Positions 49,071 to 62,455 of a DNA stretch of 64,000 nt are shown here, one piece after another. The notes beneath the pieces were generated by a model. That model searched no databases. It saw only the letters and a program-made list of their open reading frames with translations, and had not been told where the DNA came from. Source of the stretch: Mallotus nudiflorus (lineage: Eukaryota > Streptophyta > Magnoliopsida > Malpighiales > Euphorbiaceae); NCBI GenBank assembly GCA_947683625.1, contig CANTUR010000793.1, positions 7,006,001-7,070,000 on the forward strand, written 5' to 3'. The first letter of the stretch is position 1. Each line of letters starts with the position of its first letter. A program made the position numbers and the translations under genes.

Positions 49071-50328
49071 GAATGCACAATTTTTGCACATTTGTGCCTG
49101 TTTGAACGCAAAATGTTAAACTCATGCAAAGTTTATACACATATTGTTTAAAACATGTGATCCAATGTTCTAACTACATGTTTTCAATCCTAAAGACAAA
49201 TTCTAGCATTTAAAGCTCGCAAATTTGTGCGCAAATGCTTTTAGACAAGATATCCAATTGTCCAATCGCAAATTCACAACACTAATCACATATTTTAGCT
49301 TTCTAAACTCATAATATGAATGAGATTGTTGAATGTATAATTTTTCCACTTTTGTGCCAGTTTGAATGCAAACCTTTACTCATACAAAATTTATGCGCAA
49401 ATTGTTCAAAACATGTAATCCAATGTTCCAACTACTATTTTCAATCCTGAAGACATATTCCAGCATTTCAAACTCGTCAATGCTGTTGATTTTGTTCAAT
49501 GCACAATTTGTGGACATTTGCGTATGCTTGAACACAAAATGTGAACTCGCGTAAATTTATGTGCAAATGTTTTTAGACAAGATATCCAATGTTCCAATCG
49601 TATATTCACAACCCTAATCATACATATTCTAGCTTTTTAAGCTCATAAATATATAAATGAGATTGTTGAATGCACAATTTGTGCACATTTGCGCCTCTAA
49701 GAATGAACGCAAAATTTAAGGAGAAATTGTTTACAATATACGTAATCCAATGTTTCAGCTACATATTTTCAATCATGAAGACGTATTCCAGCATTTGAAA
49801 CTCAGAAATCTAGTTGATTTAAATGAATGCACAATTTTTGCACATTTGCGCATGTTTGAACGCAAAATATCAACTCGTGCAAATTTGTGCACAAATGGTT
49901 TTTAAGACAAGATATCCAATGTTTCCAATCAAATATTCACAACACTAATCACATATTCTAGCTTTTTGAACTCTTAAATGTAAATGAGATTGTTGAATGC
50001 ACAATTTGTGCACATTTGGACCTCTATGAACGCAAAATGTTAACTCGTGCAAAATTTACACATAAACTGCTTAAAACATGTAATCCAATGTTCCAACTAC
50101 ATATTTTCAATCCTAAAGACATATTCCAGCCTTTAATACTCATAATTGTAGTTGATTTAATTGAATGCACAATTTTTGCACATTTGCGTATGTTTTAACG
50201 CAAAACGTGAACTCGTGCAAATTATGCGCAAATGGTTTTAAGACGAGATATCCAATGTTCCCATCAAACATTCACAACACTAATCACATATTCTAGCTTT
50301 TTAAACTCTTAAATATAATGAGATTGTT
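49071..50328 (+). repeat. Shortened HOR with an out-of-register junction
   Basis: 1258 bp. Monomer 1 runs to CTCGCAAAT near its end and then jumps into the middle of monomer 7 (TTGTGCGCAAATGC) at about 49217-49224, giving a composite of about 260 bp before monomer 8 at 49331. Monomers 8-13 follow. Confidence 0.85.
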
Positions 50329-52490
50329 GAATGCACAATTTTTGCACACTTGCGCCTGTTTGAACGCAAAATGTTAACTCGTGCAAAGTTTATACACAGA
50401 TTGTTTAAAAACATGTGATCCAATGTTCCAACTACATATTTTCAATCCTAAATACATATACCAACATTTAAAGCTCGCAAATCTAGTTGATTTAATTGAA
50501 TGCACAATTTTTGCACATTTGTAGTTGTTTTCACATAAAACGTGAACTTGTGCAAATTTGTGCGCAAATGGTTTTAGACAAGATATCCAATGTTGCAATC
50601 ACATATTCACAACACTAATCCAGAATTCTAGCTTTTGAAACTCATAAATATAAATGAGATTGTTGAATGCATAATTTGTGCACATTTGCGCATGTTTGGA
50701 TGCAAAATGATAACTCGTGCTAAATTTATGCACGAATTGTTTAAAACATGTGATCCAATGTTCCAACTGCATATTTTCAATCCTAAGGACATATTCCAGC
50801 ATTTGAAAATCATAAATCTAGTTGATTTAATTGAATGCACAACTTGTGCACATTTGCGCATGTTTGAACGAAAAACGTAAACTCATGCAAATTTGTGTGC
50901 AAATGGTTTTAGACAAGACATACAATGTTCCAATCGCATATTAATAGCACTAATCACATATTCTAGCTTTTTAATCTCACAGATACAAATGAGATTGTTG
51001 AATGAACAATCTTGCACATTTGCACTTTTTGAACGCAAAATGTCAACTCGTGCAAAAGTTATGCACAAATTGTTTAAAACATGTAATCCAACATTCCAAC
51101 TACATATTTTCAATCCTAAAGATGTATTCCAGCCTTTGAAACTCATAAATCCAGTTGATTTAATTGAATGCACTATTTTTGCGCTTGTGTGAACGCAAAA
51201 CGTGAACTCATGCAAATTTGTGGGCAAATGGTTTTAGACAAGGTATCCAATTTTCCAATCGCATATTCGTAACACTAATCACTTTTGAAACTCGTAAATA
51301 TAAATGAGATTGTTCAGTGCATAATTTTTGCACATTTGCACCTATTTGAACGCAAAACGTGAACTCGTCCAAATTTGTGCGCAAATGCTTTTAGATAAGA
51401 TATCCAATGTTCCAATCGCAAATTCACAACACTAATCACACATTTTAACTTTCTAAACTCATAAATATAAATGAGATTGTTGAATGTATAATTTTTTGCA
51501 CTTTTGCGCCAATTTTGAACGCAAAACCATAACTCGTACAAAATTTATGCGCAAAATTGTTCAAAACATGTAATCCAATGTTCCAACTACATATATTCAA
51601 TCCTGAAGACATATTCCAGCATTTCAAACTCATTAATGCTGTTGATTTTGTTCAATGCACAATTTGTGGACATTTGCATATGCTTGAACGCAAAAGGTGA
51701 ACTCGCGTAAATTTGTGCGCAGATGGTTTTAGACAAGATATCCAATGCTCCAATCATATATTCATAACCCTAATCATACATATTCTATATTTTTAAGCTC
51801 ATAAATATATAAATGAGATTGTTGAATGCACTATTTTTGCACATTTGCGCCTCTAAGAACGAACGCAAAATTTAAGGAGAAATTGTTTACAATATACGTA
51901 ATCCAATGTTTCAGCTACATATTTTTAATCATGAAGACGTATTCCATTATTTTAAAAACTCATAAATCTAGTTGATTTAAATGAATGCACAATTTTTGCA
52001 CATTTGCGCATGTTTTGAACGCAAAATGTCAACTCGTGAAAATTTGTGCACAAATGGTTTTAAGACAAGATATCCAGTGTTTCCAATCAAATATTCACAA
52101 CACTAATCACATATTCTAGCTTTTTGAACTCATAAATGTAAATGAGATTGTTGAATGCACAATTTGTGCACATTTGCACCTCTATGAACGCAAAATGTTA
52201 ACTCGTTGCAAAATTTACACATAAACTGCTTAAAACATGTAATCCAATGTTCAAACTACATATTTTCAATCCTAAAGACATATTCTAGCCTTTAAAACTC
52301 ATAATTGTAGTTGATTTAATTGAATGCACAATTTTTTGCACATTTGCGCATGTTTTAACGCAAAACGTGAACTCGTGCAAATTTATGCGCAAATGGTTTT
52401 AAGACGAGATATCCAATGTTCCCATCAAACATTCACAACACTAAGCACATATTCTAGCTTTTTAAACTCTTAAATATAAATGAGATTGTT
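50329..52490 (+). repeat. 13-monomer HOR, indel-rich
   Basis: 2162 bp. Several one-base expansions lengthen it, for example TTTAAAAACATG in monomer 1, ATTTTTTGCAC in monomer 8 and TATTTTAAAAACTC in monomer 10. Confidence 0.85.
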
Positions 52491-53846
52491 GAATGCACAA
52501 TTTTTGCACACTTGCGCCTGTTATGAACGCAAAATGTTAACTCGTGCAAAGTTTATACACAGATTGTTTAAAACATGTGATTTAATGCTCCAACTACATA
52601 TTTTGAATCCTAAAGGACATATTCCAGCATTTAAAGCTCGCAAATCTAGTTGATTTAATTGAATGCACAATTTTTGCACATTTACACTTGTTTTCACATA
52701 AAACGTGAACTCGTGCAAATTTGTGCGCAAATGGTTTTAGACAAGATATCCAATGTTGGAATTGCATATTCACAACACTAATCCAGAATTCTAGCTTTTC
52801 AAACTCATAAATATAAATGAGATTGTTGAATGCACAATTTGTGCACATTTGCGCATGTTTGGATGCAAAATGATAACTCGTGCTAAATTTATGCACAAAT
52901 TGTTTAAAACATGGGATCCAATGTTCCAACTGCATATTTTCAATCCTAAAGACATATTCCAGCATTTCAAACTTGTAAATCTAGTTGATTTAATTGAATG
53001 CACAACTTGTGCACATTTGCGCATGTTTGAACGAAAAACGTGAACTCGTGCAAATTTGTGCGCAAATGGTTTTAGACAAGACATCCAATGTTCCAATCGC
53101 ATATTAATAGCACTAATCACATATTCTAGCTTTTTAATCTCACAAATACAAATGAGATTGTTGAATGAACAATCTTGCACATTTGCGCTTTATTGAACGC
53201 AAAATGTCAACTCGTGCAAAAGTTATGCATAAATTGTTTTAAAACATGTAATCCAACATTCCAACTACATATTTTCAATCCTAAAGACGTATTCCAGCAT
53301 TTGAAACTCATAAATCTAGTTGATTTAATTGAATGCACAATTTTTGCGCTTGTGTGAACGCAAAATGTGAACTCATACAAATTAACTCATACAAATTTGT
53401 GCGCAAATGGTTTTAGATAAGGTATCGATATCCAGTATTTCCAATCAAATATTCATAACACTAATCACATATTGTAGCTTTTTGAACTCATAAATGTAAA
53501 TGAGATTGTTGAATGCACAATTTGTGCACATTTGCACCTCTATGAACGCAAAATGTTAACTCGTGCAAAATTTACACATAAACTGCTTAAAACATGTAAT
53601 CCAATGTTCCAACTACATATTTTCAATCCTAACGACATATTCCAGCCTTTAAAACTCATAATTGTAGTTGATTTAATTGAATGCACAATTTTTGCACATT
53701 TGCGCATGTTTTAACGCAAAACGTGAACTCGTGCAAATTTATGCGCAAATGGTTTTAAGATGAGATATCCAATGTTCCCATCAAACATTCACAATACTAA
53801 TCACATATTCTAGCTTTTTAAACTCTTAAATATAAATGAGATTGTT
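52491..53846 (+). repeat. 8-monomer HOR variant, hybrid 6/11
   Basis: 1356 bp: monomers 1-5, hybrid 6/11, 12, 13. The hybrid joins GGTATC of monomer 6 to GATATCCAGT of monomer 11 at about 53426. It also holds a 14-bp tandem duplication (AACTCATACAAATT at 53370 and 53384). Confidence 0.86.
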
Positions 53847-55997
53847 GAATGCACAATTTTTGCACACTTGCGCCTGTTTGAACGCAAAATGTTAACTCCT
53901 GCAAAGTTTATACACAGATTGTTTAAAACATGTGACTTAATGTTCCAACTACATATTTTCAATCCTAAATACATATTCCAACATTTAAAGCTCGTAAATC
54001 TAGTTGATTTAATTGAATGCACAATTTTTGCACATTTGCACTTGTTTTCACACAAAACGTGAACTCGTGCAAATTTGTGCACAAATGGTTTTAGACAAGA
54101 TATCCAATGTTGCAATTACATATTCACAACACTAATCCAGAATTCAAGCTTTTCAAACTCATAAATATAAATGAGATTGTTGAATGCACAATTTGTGCAC
54201 ATTTGAGCATGTTTGGATGCAAAATGATAACTCGTGCTAAATTTATGCACGAATTGTCTAAAACATGTGATCCAATGTTCCAACTGCATATTTTCAATCC
54301 TAAAGACATATTCCAGCATTTCAAACTCGCAAATCTAGTTGATTTAATTGAATGCACAACTTGTGCACATTTGCGCATGTTTGAACGAAAAACGTGAACT
54401 CGTGCAAATTTGTGCGCAAATGGTTTTAGACAAGACATCCAATGTTCCAATCGCATATTAATAGCACTAATCACATATTCTAGCTTTTTAATCTTACAGA
54501 TACAAATGAGATTTTTGAATGAACAATCTTGCACATTTGCGCTTTTTTGAACGCAAAATGTCAACTCGTGCAAAAGTTATGCACAAATTGTTTAAAACAT
54601 GTAATCCAACATTCCAACTACATATTTTCAATCCTAAAGACGTATTCCAGCCTTTGAAACTCATAAATCTAGTTGATTTAATTGAATGCACAATTTTTGC
54701 GCTTGTGTGAACGCAAAATGTGAACTCATGCAAATTTGTGCTCAAATGGTTTTAGACAAGGTATCCAATTTCCCAATCGCATATTCGTAACACTAATCAC
54801 TTTTCAAACTCGTAAATATAAATGAGATTGTTCAGTGCACAATTTTTGCACATTTGCACCTGTTTGAACGCAAAACGTGAACTCGTCAAATTTGTGTGCA
54901 AATGCTTTCAGACAAGATATCCAATGTTCCAAACGCAAATTCACAACACTAATCACACATTTAGCTTTCTAAACTCATAAATATAAATGAGATTGTTGAA
55001 TGTATAATTTTTGCACTTTTGCGCCAGTTTGAACGCAAAACCTTAACTCGTATAAAATTTATGCGCAAATTGTTCAAAACATGTAATCCAATGTTCCAAC
55101 TACCTATTTTCAATCATGAAGACACATTCCAGAATTTCAAACTCGTTAATGCTGTTGATTTTGTTCAATGCACAATTTGTGGACATTTGGCGTATGCTTG
55201 AACGCAAAAGGTGAACTCGCGTAAATTTGTGCACAGATGGTTTTAGACAACATATCCAATGTTCCAATCATATATTCATAACCCTAATCATACATATTCT
55301 AGCTTTTTAAGCTCATAAATATATAAATGAGATTGTTGAGTGCACAATTTTTGCACATTTGCGCCTCTAAGAACGAACGCAAAATTTAAGGAGAAATTGT
55401 TTATAATATACGTAATCCAATGTTTCAGCTACATATTTTCAATCATGAAGACGTATTCCAGCATTAAAACTCATAAATCTAGTTGATTTAAATGAATGCA
55501 CAATTTTTGCACATTTGTGCATGTTTGAACGCAAAATGTCAACTCGTGCAAATTTGTGCACAATGGTTTTAAGACAAGATATCCAGTGTTTCCAATCAAA
55601 TATTCACCACACTAATCACATATTCTAGCTTTTTGAACTCATAAATGTAAATGAGATTGTTGATTGCACAATTTGTGCACATTTGCACCTCTATGAACGC
55701 AAAAAGTTAACTCGTGCAAAATTTACACATAAACTGCTTAAAACATGTAATCCAATGTTCGAACTACATATTTTCAATCCTAAAGACATATTCCAGCCTT
55801 TAAAACTCATAATTGTAGTTGATTTAATTGAATGCACAATTTTTGCACGTTTGCGCATGTTTTAACGCAAAACGTGAACTCGTGCAAATTTGTGCGCAAA
55901 TGGTTTTAACATGAGATATCCAATGTTCCCATCAAACATTCACAACACTAATCACATATTCTAGCTTTTTAAACTCTTAAATATAAATGAGATTGTT
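53847..55997 (+). repeat. Complete 13-monomer HOR
   Basis: 2151 bp with several one-base indels, such as GTCAAATTTG at about 54887 and TTGGCGTATGC at about 55187. Confidence 0.86.
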
Positions 55998-58148
55998 GAA
56001 TGCACAATTTTTGCACATTTGTGGCTATTTGAACGCAAAATGTTAACTCATGCGAAGTTTATACACAGATTGTTTAAAACATGTGATCCAATGTTCCAAC
56101 TACATATTTTCAATCCTAAAGACATATTCCAGCATTTAAAGCTTGCAAATCTAGTTGATTTAATTGAATGCACAATTTTTGCACATTTGCACTTGTTTTC
56201 ACACAAAATGTGAACTCATGCAAATTTGTGCGCAAATGGTTTTAGACAAGATATCCAATGTTGCAATTACATATTCACAACACTAATCTAAAATTCTAGC
56301 TTTTCAAACTCATAAATAAAAATGAGATTGTTGAATGCACAATTTGTGCACATTTGCGCCTGTTTGGATGCAAAATGATCACTCGTGCCAAATTTATGCA
56401 TGAATTGTTTAAAACATGTGATCCAATGTTCCAACTGCATATTTTGAATCCTAAAGACATATTCCAGCATTTCAAACTCGTAAATCTAGTTGATTTAATT
56501 GAATGCATAACTTGTGCACATTTGCGCATGTTTGAATGAAAAACGTGAACTCGTGCAAATTTGTGCGCAAATGGTTTTAGACAAGACATCCAATGTTCTA
56601 ATCGCATATTAATAGAACTAATCACATATTCTAGCTTTTTAATCTCACAGATACAAATGAGATTGTTGAATGAACAATCTTGCACATTTGCGCTTTTTTG
56701 AACGCAAAATGTCAACTCGTGCAAAGGTTATGCACAAATTGTTTAAAACATGTAATCCAACATTCCAACTACATATTTTCAATCCTAAAGACGTATTCCA
56801 GCCTTTGAAACTCATAAATCCAGTTGATTTAATTGAATGCACAATTTTTGCGCTTGTGTGAATGCAAAACATGAACTCATGTAAATTTGTGCACAAATGG
56901 TTTTAGACAAGGTATCCAATTTCACAATCGCATATTCATAACACTAATCACTTTTCAAACTCGTAAATATAAATGAGATTGTTTAGTGCACAATTTTTAC
57001 ACATTTGCACCTGTTTGAACGCAAAACGTGAACTCGTCCAAATTTGTGCGCAAATGCTTTTAGACAAGATATCCAATGTTCCAATTGCAAATTCACAACA
57101 CTAATCATATATTTTAGCTTTCTAAACTCATAAATATAAATGAGATTGTTGAATGTATAATTTTTGCACTTTTGCATCAGTTTGAATGCAAAACTTTAAC
57201 TCGTACAAAATTTATGCGCAAATTGTTCAAAACATGTAATCCAATGTTTCAACTACATATTTTCAATCCTGAAGACATATTCCAGCATTTCAAACTCGTT
57301 AATGCTATTGATTTTATTCAATGCACAATTTGTGGACATTTGCGTATACTTGAACGCAAAACGTGAACTCGCGTAAATTTGTGTGCAGATGATTTTAGAC
57401 AAGATATCCAATGTTCCAATCATATATTCACAATCCTAATCATAGATGTTCTAGCTTTTTAAGCTCATAAATATATAAATGAGATTGTTGAATGCACAAT
57501 TTGTGCACATTGCGCCTCTAAGAATGAACGCAAAATTTAAGGAGAAATTGTTTACAATATTGTAATCCAATGTTCCAGCTACATATTTTCAATCCTGAAG
57601 ATGTATTCCAGCATTTAAAACTCATAAATCTAGTTGATTTAAATGAATGCACAATTTTTGCACATTTGCGCATGTTTGAACGCAAAATGTCAACTCGTGA
57701 AAATTTGTGCACAAATGGTTTTAAGACAAGATATCCAGTTTTTCCAATCAAATATTCACAACACTAATCACATATTCTAGCTTTTTGAACTCATAAATGT
57801 AAATGAGATTGTTGAATGCACAATTTGTGCACATTTGCACCTCTATGAATGCAAAATGTTAACTCGTGCAAAATTTACACAAAAATTGCTTAAAACATGT
57901 AATCCAATGTTCGAACTACATATTTTCAATCCTAAAGACATATTCCAGCCTTTAAAACTCATAATTTTAGTTGATTTAATTGAATACATAATTTTTGCAC
58001 ATTTCCGCATGTTTTAACGCAAAAAGTGAACTCGTGCAAATTTGTGCGCAAATGGTTTTAACACGAGATATCCAATGTTTCCATCAAACATTCACACACT
58101 AATCACATATTCTAGCTTTTTAAACTCTTAAATATAAATGAGATTGTT
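55998..58148 (+). repeat. Complete 13-monomer HOR
   Basis: 2151 bp. Monomer 3 has GATCACTCGTGCC where others have GATAACTCGTGC, a variant seen again in the last unit at about 62830. Confidence 0.86.
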
Positions 58149-60299
58149 GAATGGACAATTTTTGTACATTTGTGCCTGTTTGAACGTAAAATGTTAACTC
58201 GTGCAAAGTTTATACACAGATTGTTTAAAACATGTGATCCAATGTTCCAACTACATATTTTCAATACTAAAGACATATTACAGCATTTAAAGCTTGCAAA
58301 TCTAGTGGATTTAATTGAATGCACAATTTTTGCACATTTGCACTTGTTTTCACACAAAACGTGAACTCGTGCAAATTTGTGCGCAAACGGTTTTAGACAA
58401 GATATCCAATGTTGCAATTACATATTCACAACACTAATCCAAAATTCTAGCTTTTCAAACTCATAAATATAAATGAGATTATTGAATGCACAATTTGTGC
58501 ACATTTGCGCCTGTTTGGACGCAAAATGATAACTCGTGCTAAATTTATGCACGAATTGTTTAAAACATGTGATCCAATGTTCCAACTGTATATTTTCAAT
58601 CCTAAAGACATATTCCAGCATTTCAAACTCGTAAATCTAGTTGATTTAATTGAATGCACAACTTGTGCACATTTGCGCATGTTTGAACGAAAAATGTGAA
58701 CTCGTGTAAATTTGTGCGCAAATGGTTTTAGACAAGACATCCAATGTTCCAATCGCATATTAATAGCACTAATCACATATTCTAGCTTTTTAATCTCACA
58801 GATACAAATGAGATTGTTGAATGAACAATCTTGCACATTTGCGCTTTTTTGAACGCAAAATGTCAACTCGTGCAAAAGTTATGCACAAATTGTTTAAAAC
58901 ATGTAATCCAACATTCCAACTACATATTTTCAATCCTAAAGACGTATTCCAGCCTTTGAAACTCATAAATCCAGTTGATTTAATTGAATGCACAATTTTT
59001 GCAGTTGTGTGAATGCAAAACGTGAACTCATGCAAATTTGTGCAAAAATGGTTTAGACAAGGTATCCAATTTCCCAATCGCATATTCATAACACTAATCA
59101 CTTTTCAAACTCGTAAATATAATGAGATTGTTTAGTGCACAATTTTTACACATTTGCACCTGTTTGAACGCAAAACGTGAACTCGTCCAAATTTGTGCGC
59201 AAATGCTTTTAGACAAGATATCCAATGTTCCAATTGCAAATTCACAACACTAATCATATATTTTAGCTTTCTAAACTCATAAATATAAATGAGATTGTTG
59301 AATGTATAATTTTTGCACTTTTGCATCAGTTTGAATGCAAAACTTTAACTCGTACAAAATTTATGCGCAAATTGTTCAAAACATGTAATCCAATGTTTCA
59401 ACTACATATTTTCAATCCTGAAGACATATTCCAGCATTTCAAACTCGTTAATGCTGTTGATTTTATTCAATGCACAATTTGTGGACATTTGCGTATACTT
59501 GAACGCAAAACGTGAACTCACGTAAATTTATGTGCAGATGATTTTAGACAAGATATCCAATGTTCCAATCATATATTCACAATCCTAATCATAGATTTTC
59601 TAGCTTTTTGAGCTCATAAATATATAAATGAGATTGTTGAATGCACAATTTGTGCACATTTGTGCCTCTAAGAACGAACGCAAAATTTAAGGAGAAATTG
59701 TTTACAATATATGTAATCCAATGTTCCAGCTACATATTTTCAATCCTGAAGACGTATTCCAGCATTTAAAACTCATAAATCTAGTTGATTTAAATGAATG
59801 CACAATTTTTGCACATTTGCGCATGTTTGAACGCAAAATGTCAACTCGTGAAAATTTGTGCACAAATGGTTTTAAGACAAGATATCCAGTGTTTCCAATC
59901 AAATATTCACAACACTAATCACATATTCTAGCTTTTTGAACTCATAAATGTAAATGAGATTGTTGAATGCACAATTTGTGCACATTTGCACCTCTATGAA
60001 CGCAAAATGTTAACTCGTGCAAAATTTACACATAAACTGCTTAAAACATCTAATCCAATGTTCGAACTACATATTTTCAATCCTAAAGACATATTCCAGC
60101 CTTTAAAACTCATAATTTTAGTTGATTTAATTGAATACATAATTTTTGCACATTTGCGCATGTTTTAACGCAAAACGTGAACTCGTGCAAATTTGTGCGC
60201 AAATGGTTTTAACACGAGATATCCAATGTTTCCATCAAACATTCACACACTAATCACATATTCTAGCTTTTTAAACTCTTAAATATAAATGAGATTGTT
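58149..60299 (+). repeat. Complete 13-monomer HOR
   Basis: 2151 bp. Monomers 7-9 are nearly identical to those of the previous unit, sharing GCATCAGTTTGAATGC and GTATACTTGAACGC. Confidence 0.87.
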
Positions 60300-62455
60300 G
60301 AATGGACAATTTTTGCACATTTGCGCCTGTTTGAACGTAAAATGTTAACTCGTGCAAAGTTTATACACAGATTGTTTAAAACATGTGATCCAATGTTCCA
60401 ACTACATATTTTCAATACTAAAGACATAATACAGCATTTAAAGCTTGCAAATCTAGTGGATTTAATTGAATGCACAATTTTTGCACATTTGCACTTGTTT
60501 TCACACAAAACGTGAACTCGTGCAAATTTGTGCGCAAACGGTTTTAGACAAGATATCCAATGTTGCAATTACATATTCACAACACTAATCCAAAATTCTA
60601 GCTTTTCAAACTCATAAATATAAATGAGATTATTGAATGCACAATTTGTGCACATTTGCGCCTGTTTGGACGCAAAATGATAACTCGTGCTAAATTTATG
60701 CACGAATTGTTTAAAACAAAACATGTGATCCAATGTTCCAACTGTATATTTTCAATCCTAAAGACATATTCCAGCATTTCAAACTCGTAAATCTAGTTGA
60801 TTTAATTGAATGCACAACTTGTGCACATTTGCGCATGTTTGAACGAAAAATGTGAACTCGTGTAAATTTGTGCGCAAATGGTTTTAGACAAGACATCCAA
60901 TGTTCCAATCGCATATTAATAGCACTAATCACATATTCTAGCTTTTTAATCTCACAGATACAAATGAGATTGTTGAATGAACAATCTTGCACATTTGCGC
61001 TTTTTTGAACGCAAAATGTCAACTCGTGCAAAACTTATGCACAAATTGTTTAAAACATGTAATCCAACATTCCAACTACATATTTTCAATCCTAAAGACG
61101 TATTCCAGCCTTTGAAACTCATAAATCCAGTTGATTTAATTGAATGCACAATTTTTGCACTTGTGTGAATGCAAAACGTGAACTCATGCAAATTTGTGCA
61201 AAATGGTTTTAGACAAGGTATCCAATTTCCCAATCTTATATTCATAACACTAATCACTTTTCAAACTCGTAAATATAAATGAGATTGTTTAGTGCACAAT
61301 TTTTACACATTTGCACCTGTTTGAACGCAAAACGTGAACTCGTCCAAATTTGTGCGCAAAATGCTTTTAGACAAGATATCCAATGTTCCAATCGCAAATT
61401 CACACACTAACCCCATATTTTAGCTTTCTAAACTCATAAATATAAATGAGATTGTTGAATATATAATTTTTGCACTTTTGTGCCAGTTTGAACGAAAAAC
61501 CTTAACTCGTACAAAATTTATGCGCAAATTGTTCAAAACATGTAATCCAATGTTCCAACTACATATTTTCAATCCTGAAGACATATTCCAACATTTCAAA
61601 CTCGTTAATGTTGTTGATTTTGTTCAATGCACAATTTGTGGACATTTGCGTATGCTTGAACGCAAAACGTGAACTCGCGTAACTTTGTGCGCAGATGGTT
61701 TTAGACAAGATATCCAATGTTCCAATCATATATTCACAACCCTAATCATACATATTCTAGCTTTTTAAGCTCATAAATATATAAATGAGATTGTTGAATG
61801 CACAATTTGTGCACATTTGCGCCTCTAAGAACGAACGCAAAATTTAAGGAGAAATTGTTTACAATATATGTAATCCAATGTTCCAGCTACATATTTTCAA
61901 TCCTGAAGACGTATTCCAGCATTTAAAACTCATAAATCTAGTTGATTTAAATGAATGCACATTTTTGCACATTTGCGCATGTCTGAACGCAAAATGTCAA
62001 CTCGTCCAAATTTGTGCACAAATGGTTTGTAAGACAAGATATCCAGTGTTTCCAATCAAATATTCACAACACTAATCACATGTTCTACGTTTTTGAACTC
62101 ATAAATGTAAATGAGATTGTTGAATGCACAATTTGTGCACATTTGCACCTCTATGAACGCAAAATGTTAACTCATGCAAAATTTACACATAAACTGCTTA
62201 AAACATGTAATCCAATGTTCGAACTACATATTTTCAATCCTAAAGACATATTCCAGCCTATAAAACTCATAATTGTAGTTGATTTAATTGAATGCCCAAT
62301 TTTTGCACATTTGCGCATGTTTTAACGCAAAATGTGAACTCGTGCAAATTTATGTGCAAATGGTTTTAACACGACATATCCAATGTTCCCATCAAACATT
62401 CACAACACTAATCACATTCTAGCTTTTTAAACTCTTAAATATAAATGAGATTGTT
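60300..62455 (+). repeat. Complete 13-monomer HOR with a 5-bp expansion
   Basis: 2156 bp. Monomer 3 has TTTAAAACAAAACATG, a 5-bp duplication at about 60711-60720. Monomer 1 shares TTTTCAATACTAAAG and TACAGCATTTAAAGC with the previous unit. Confidence 0.87.
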
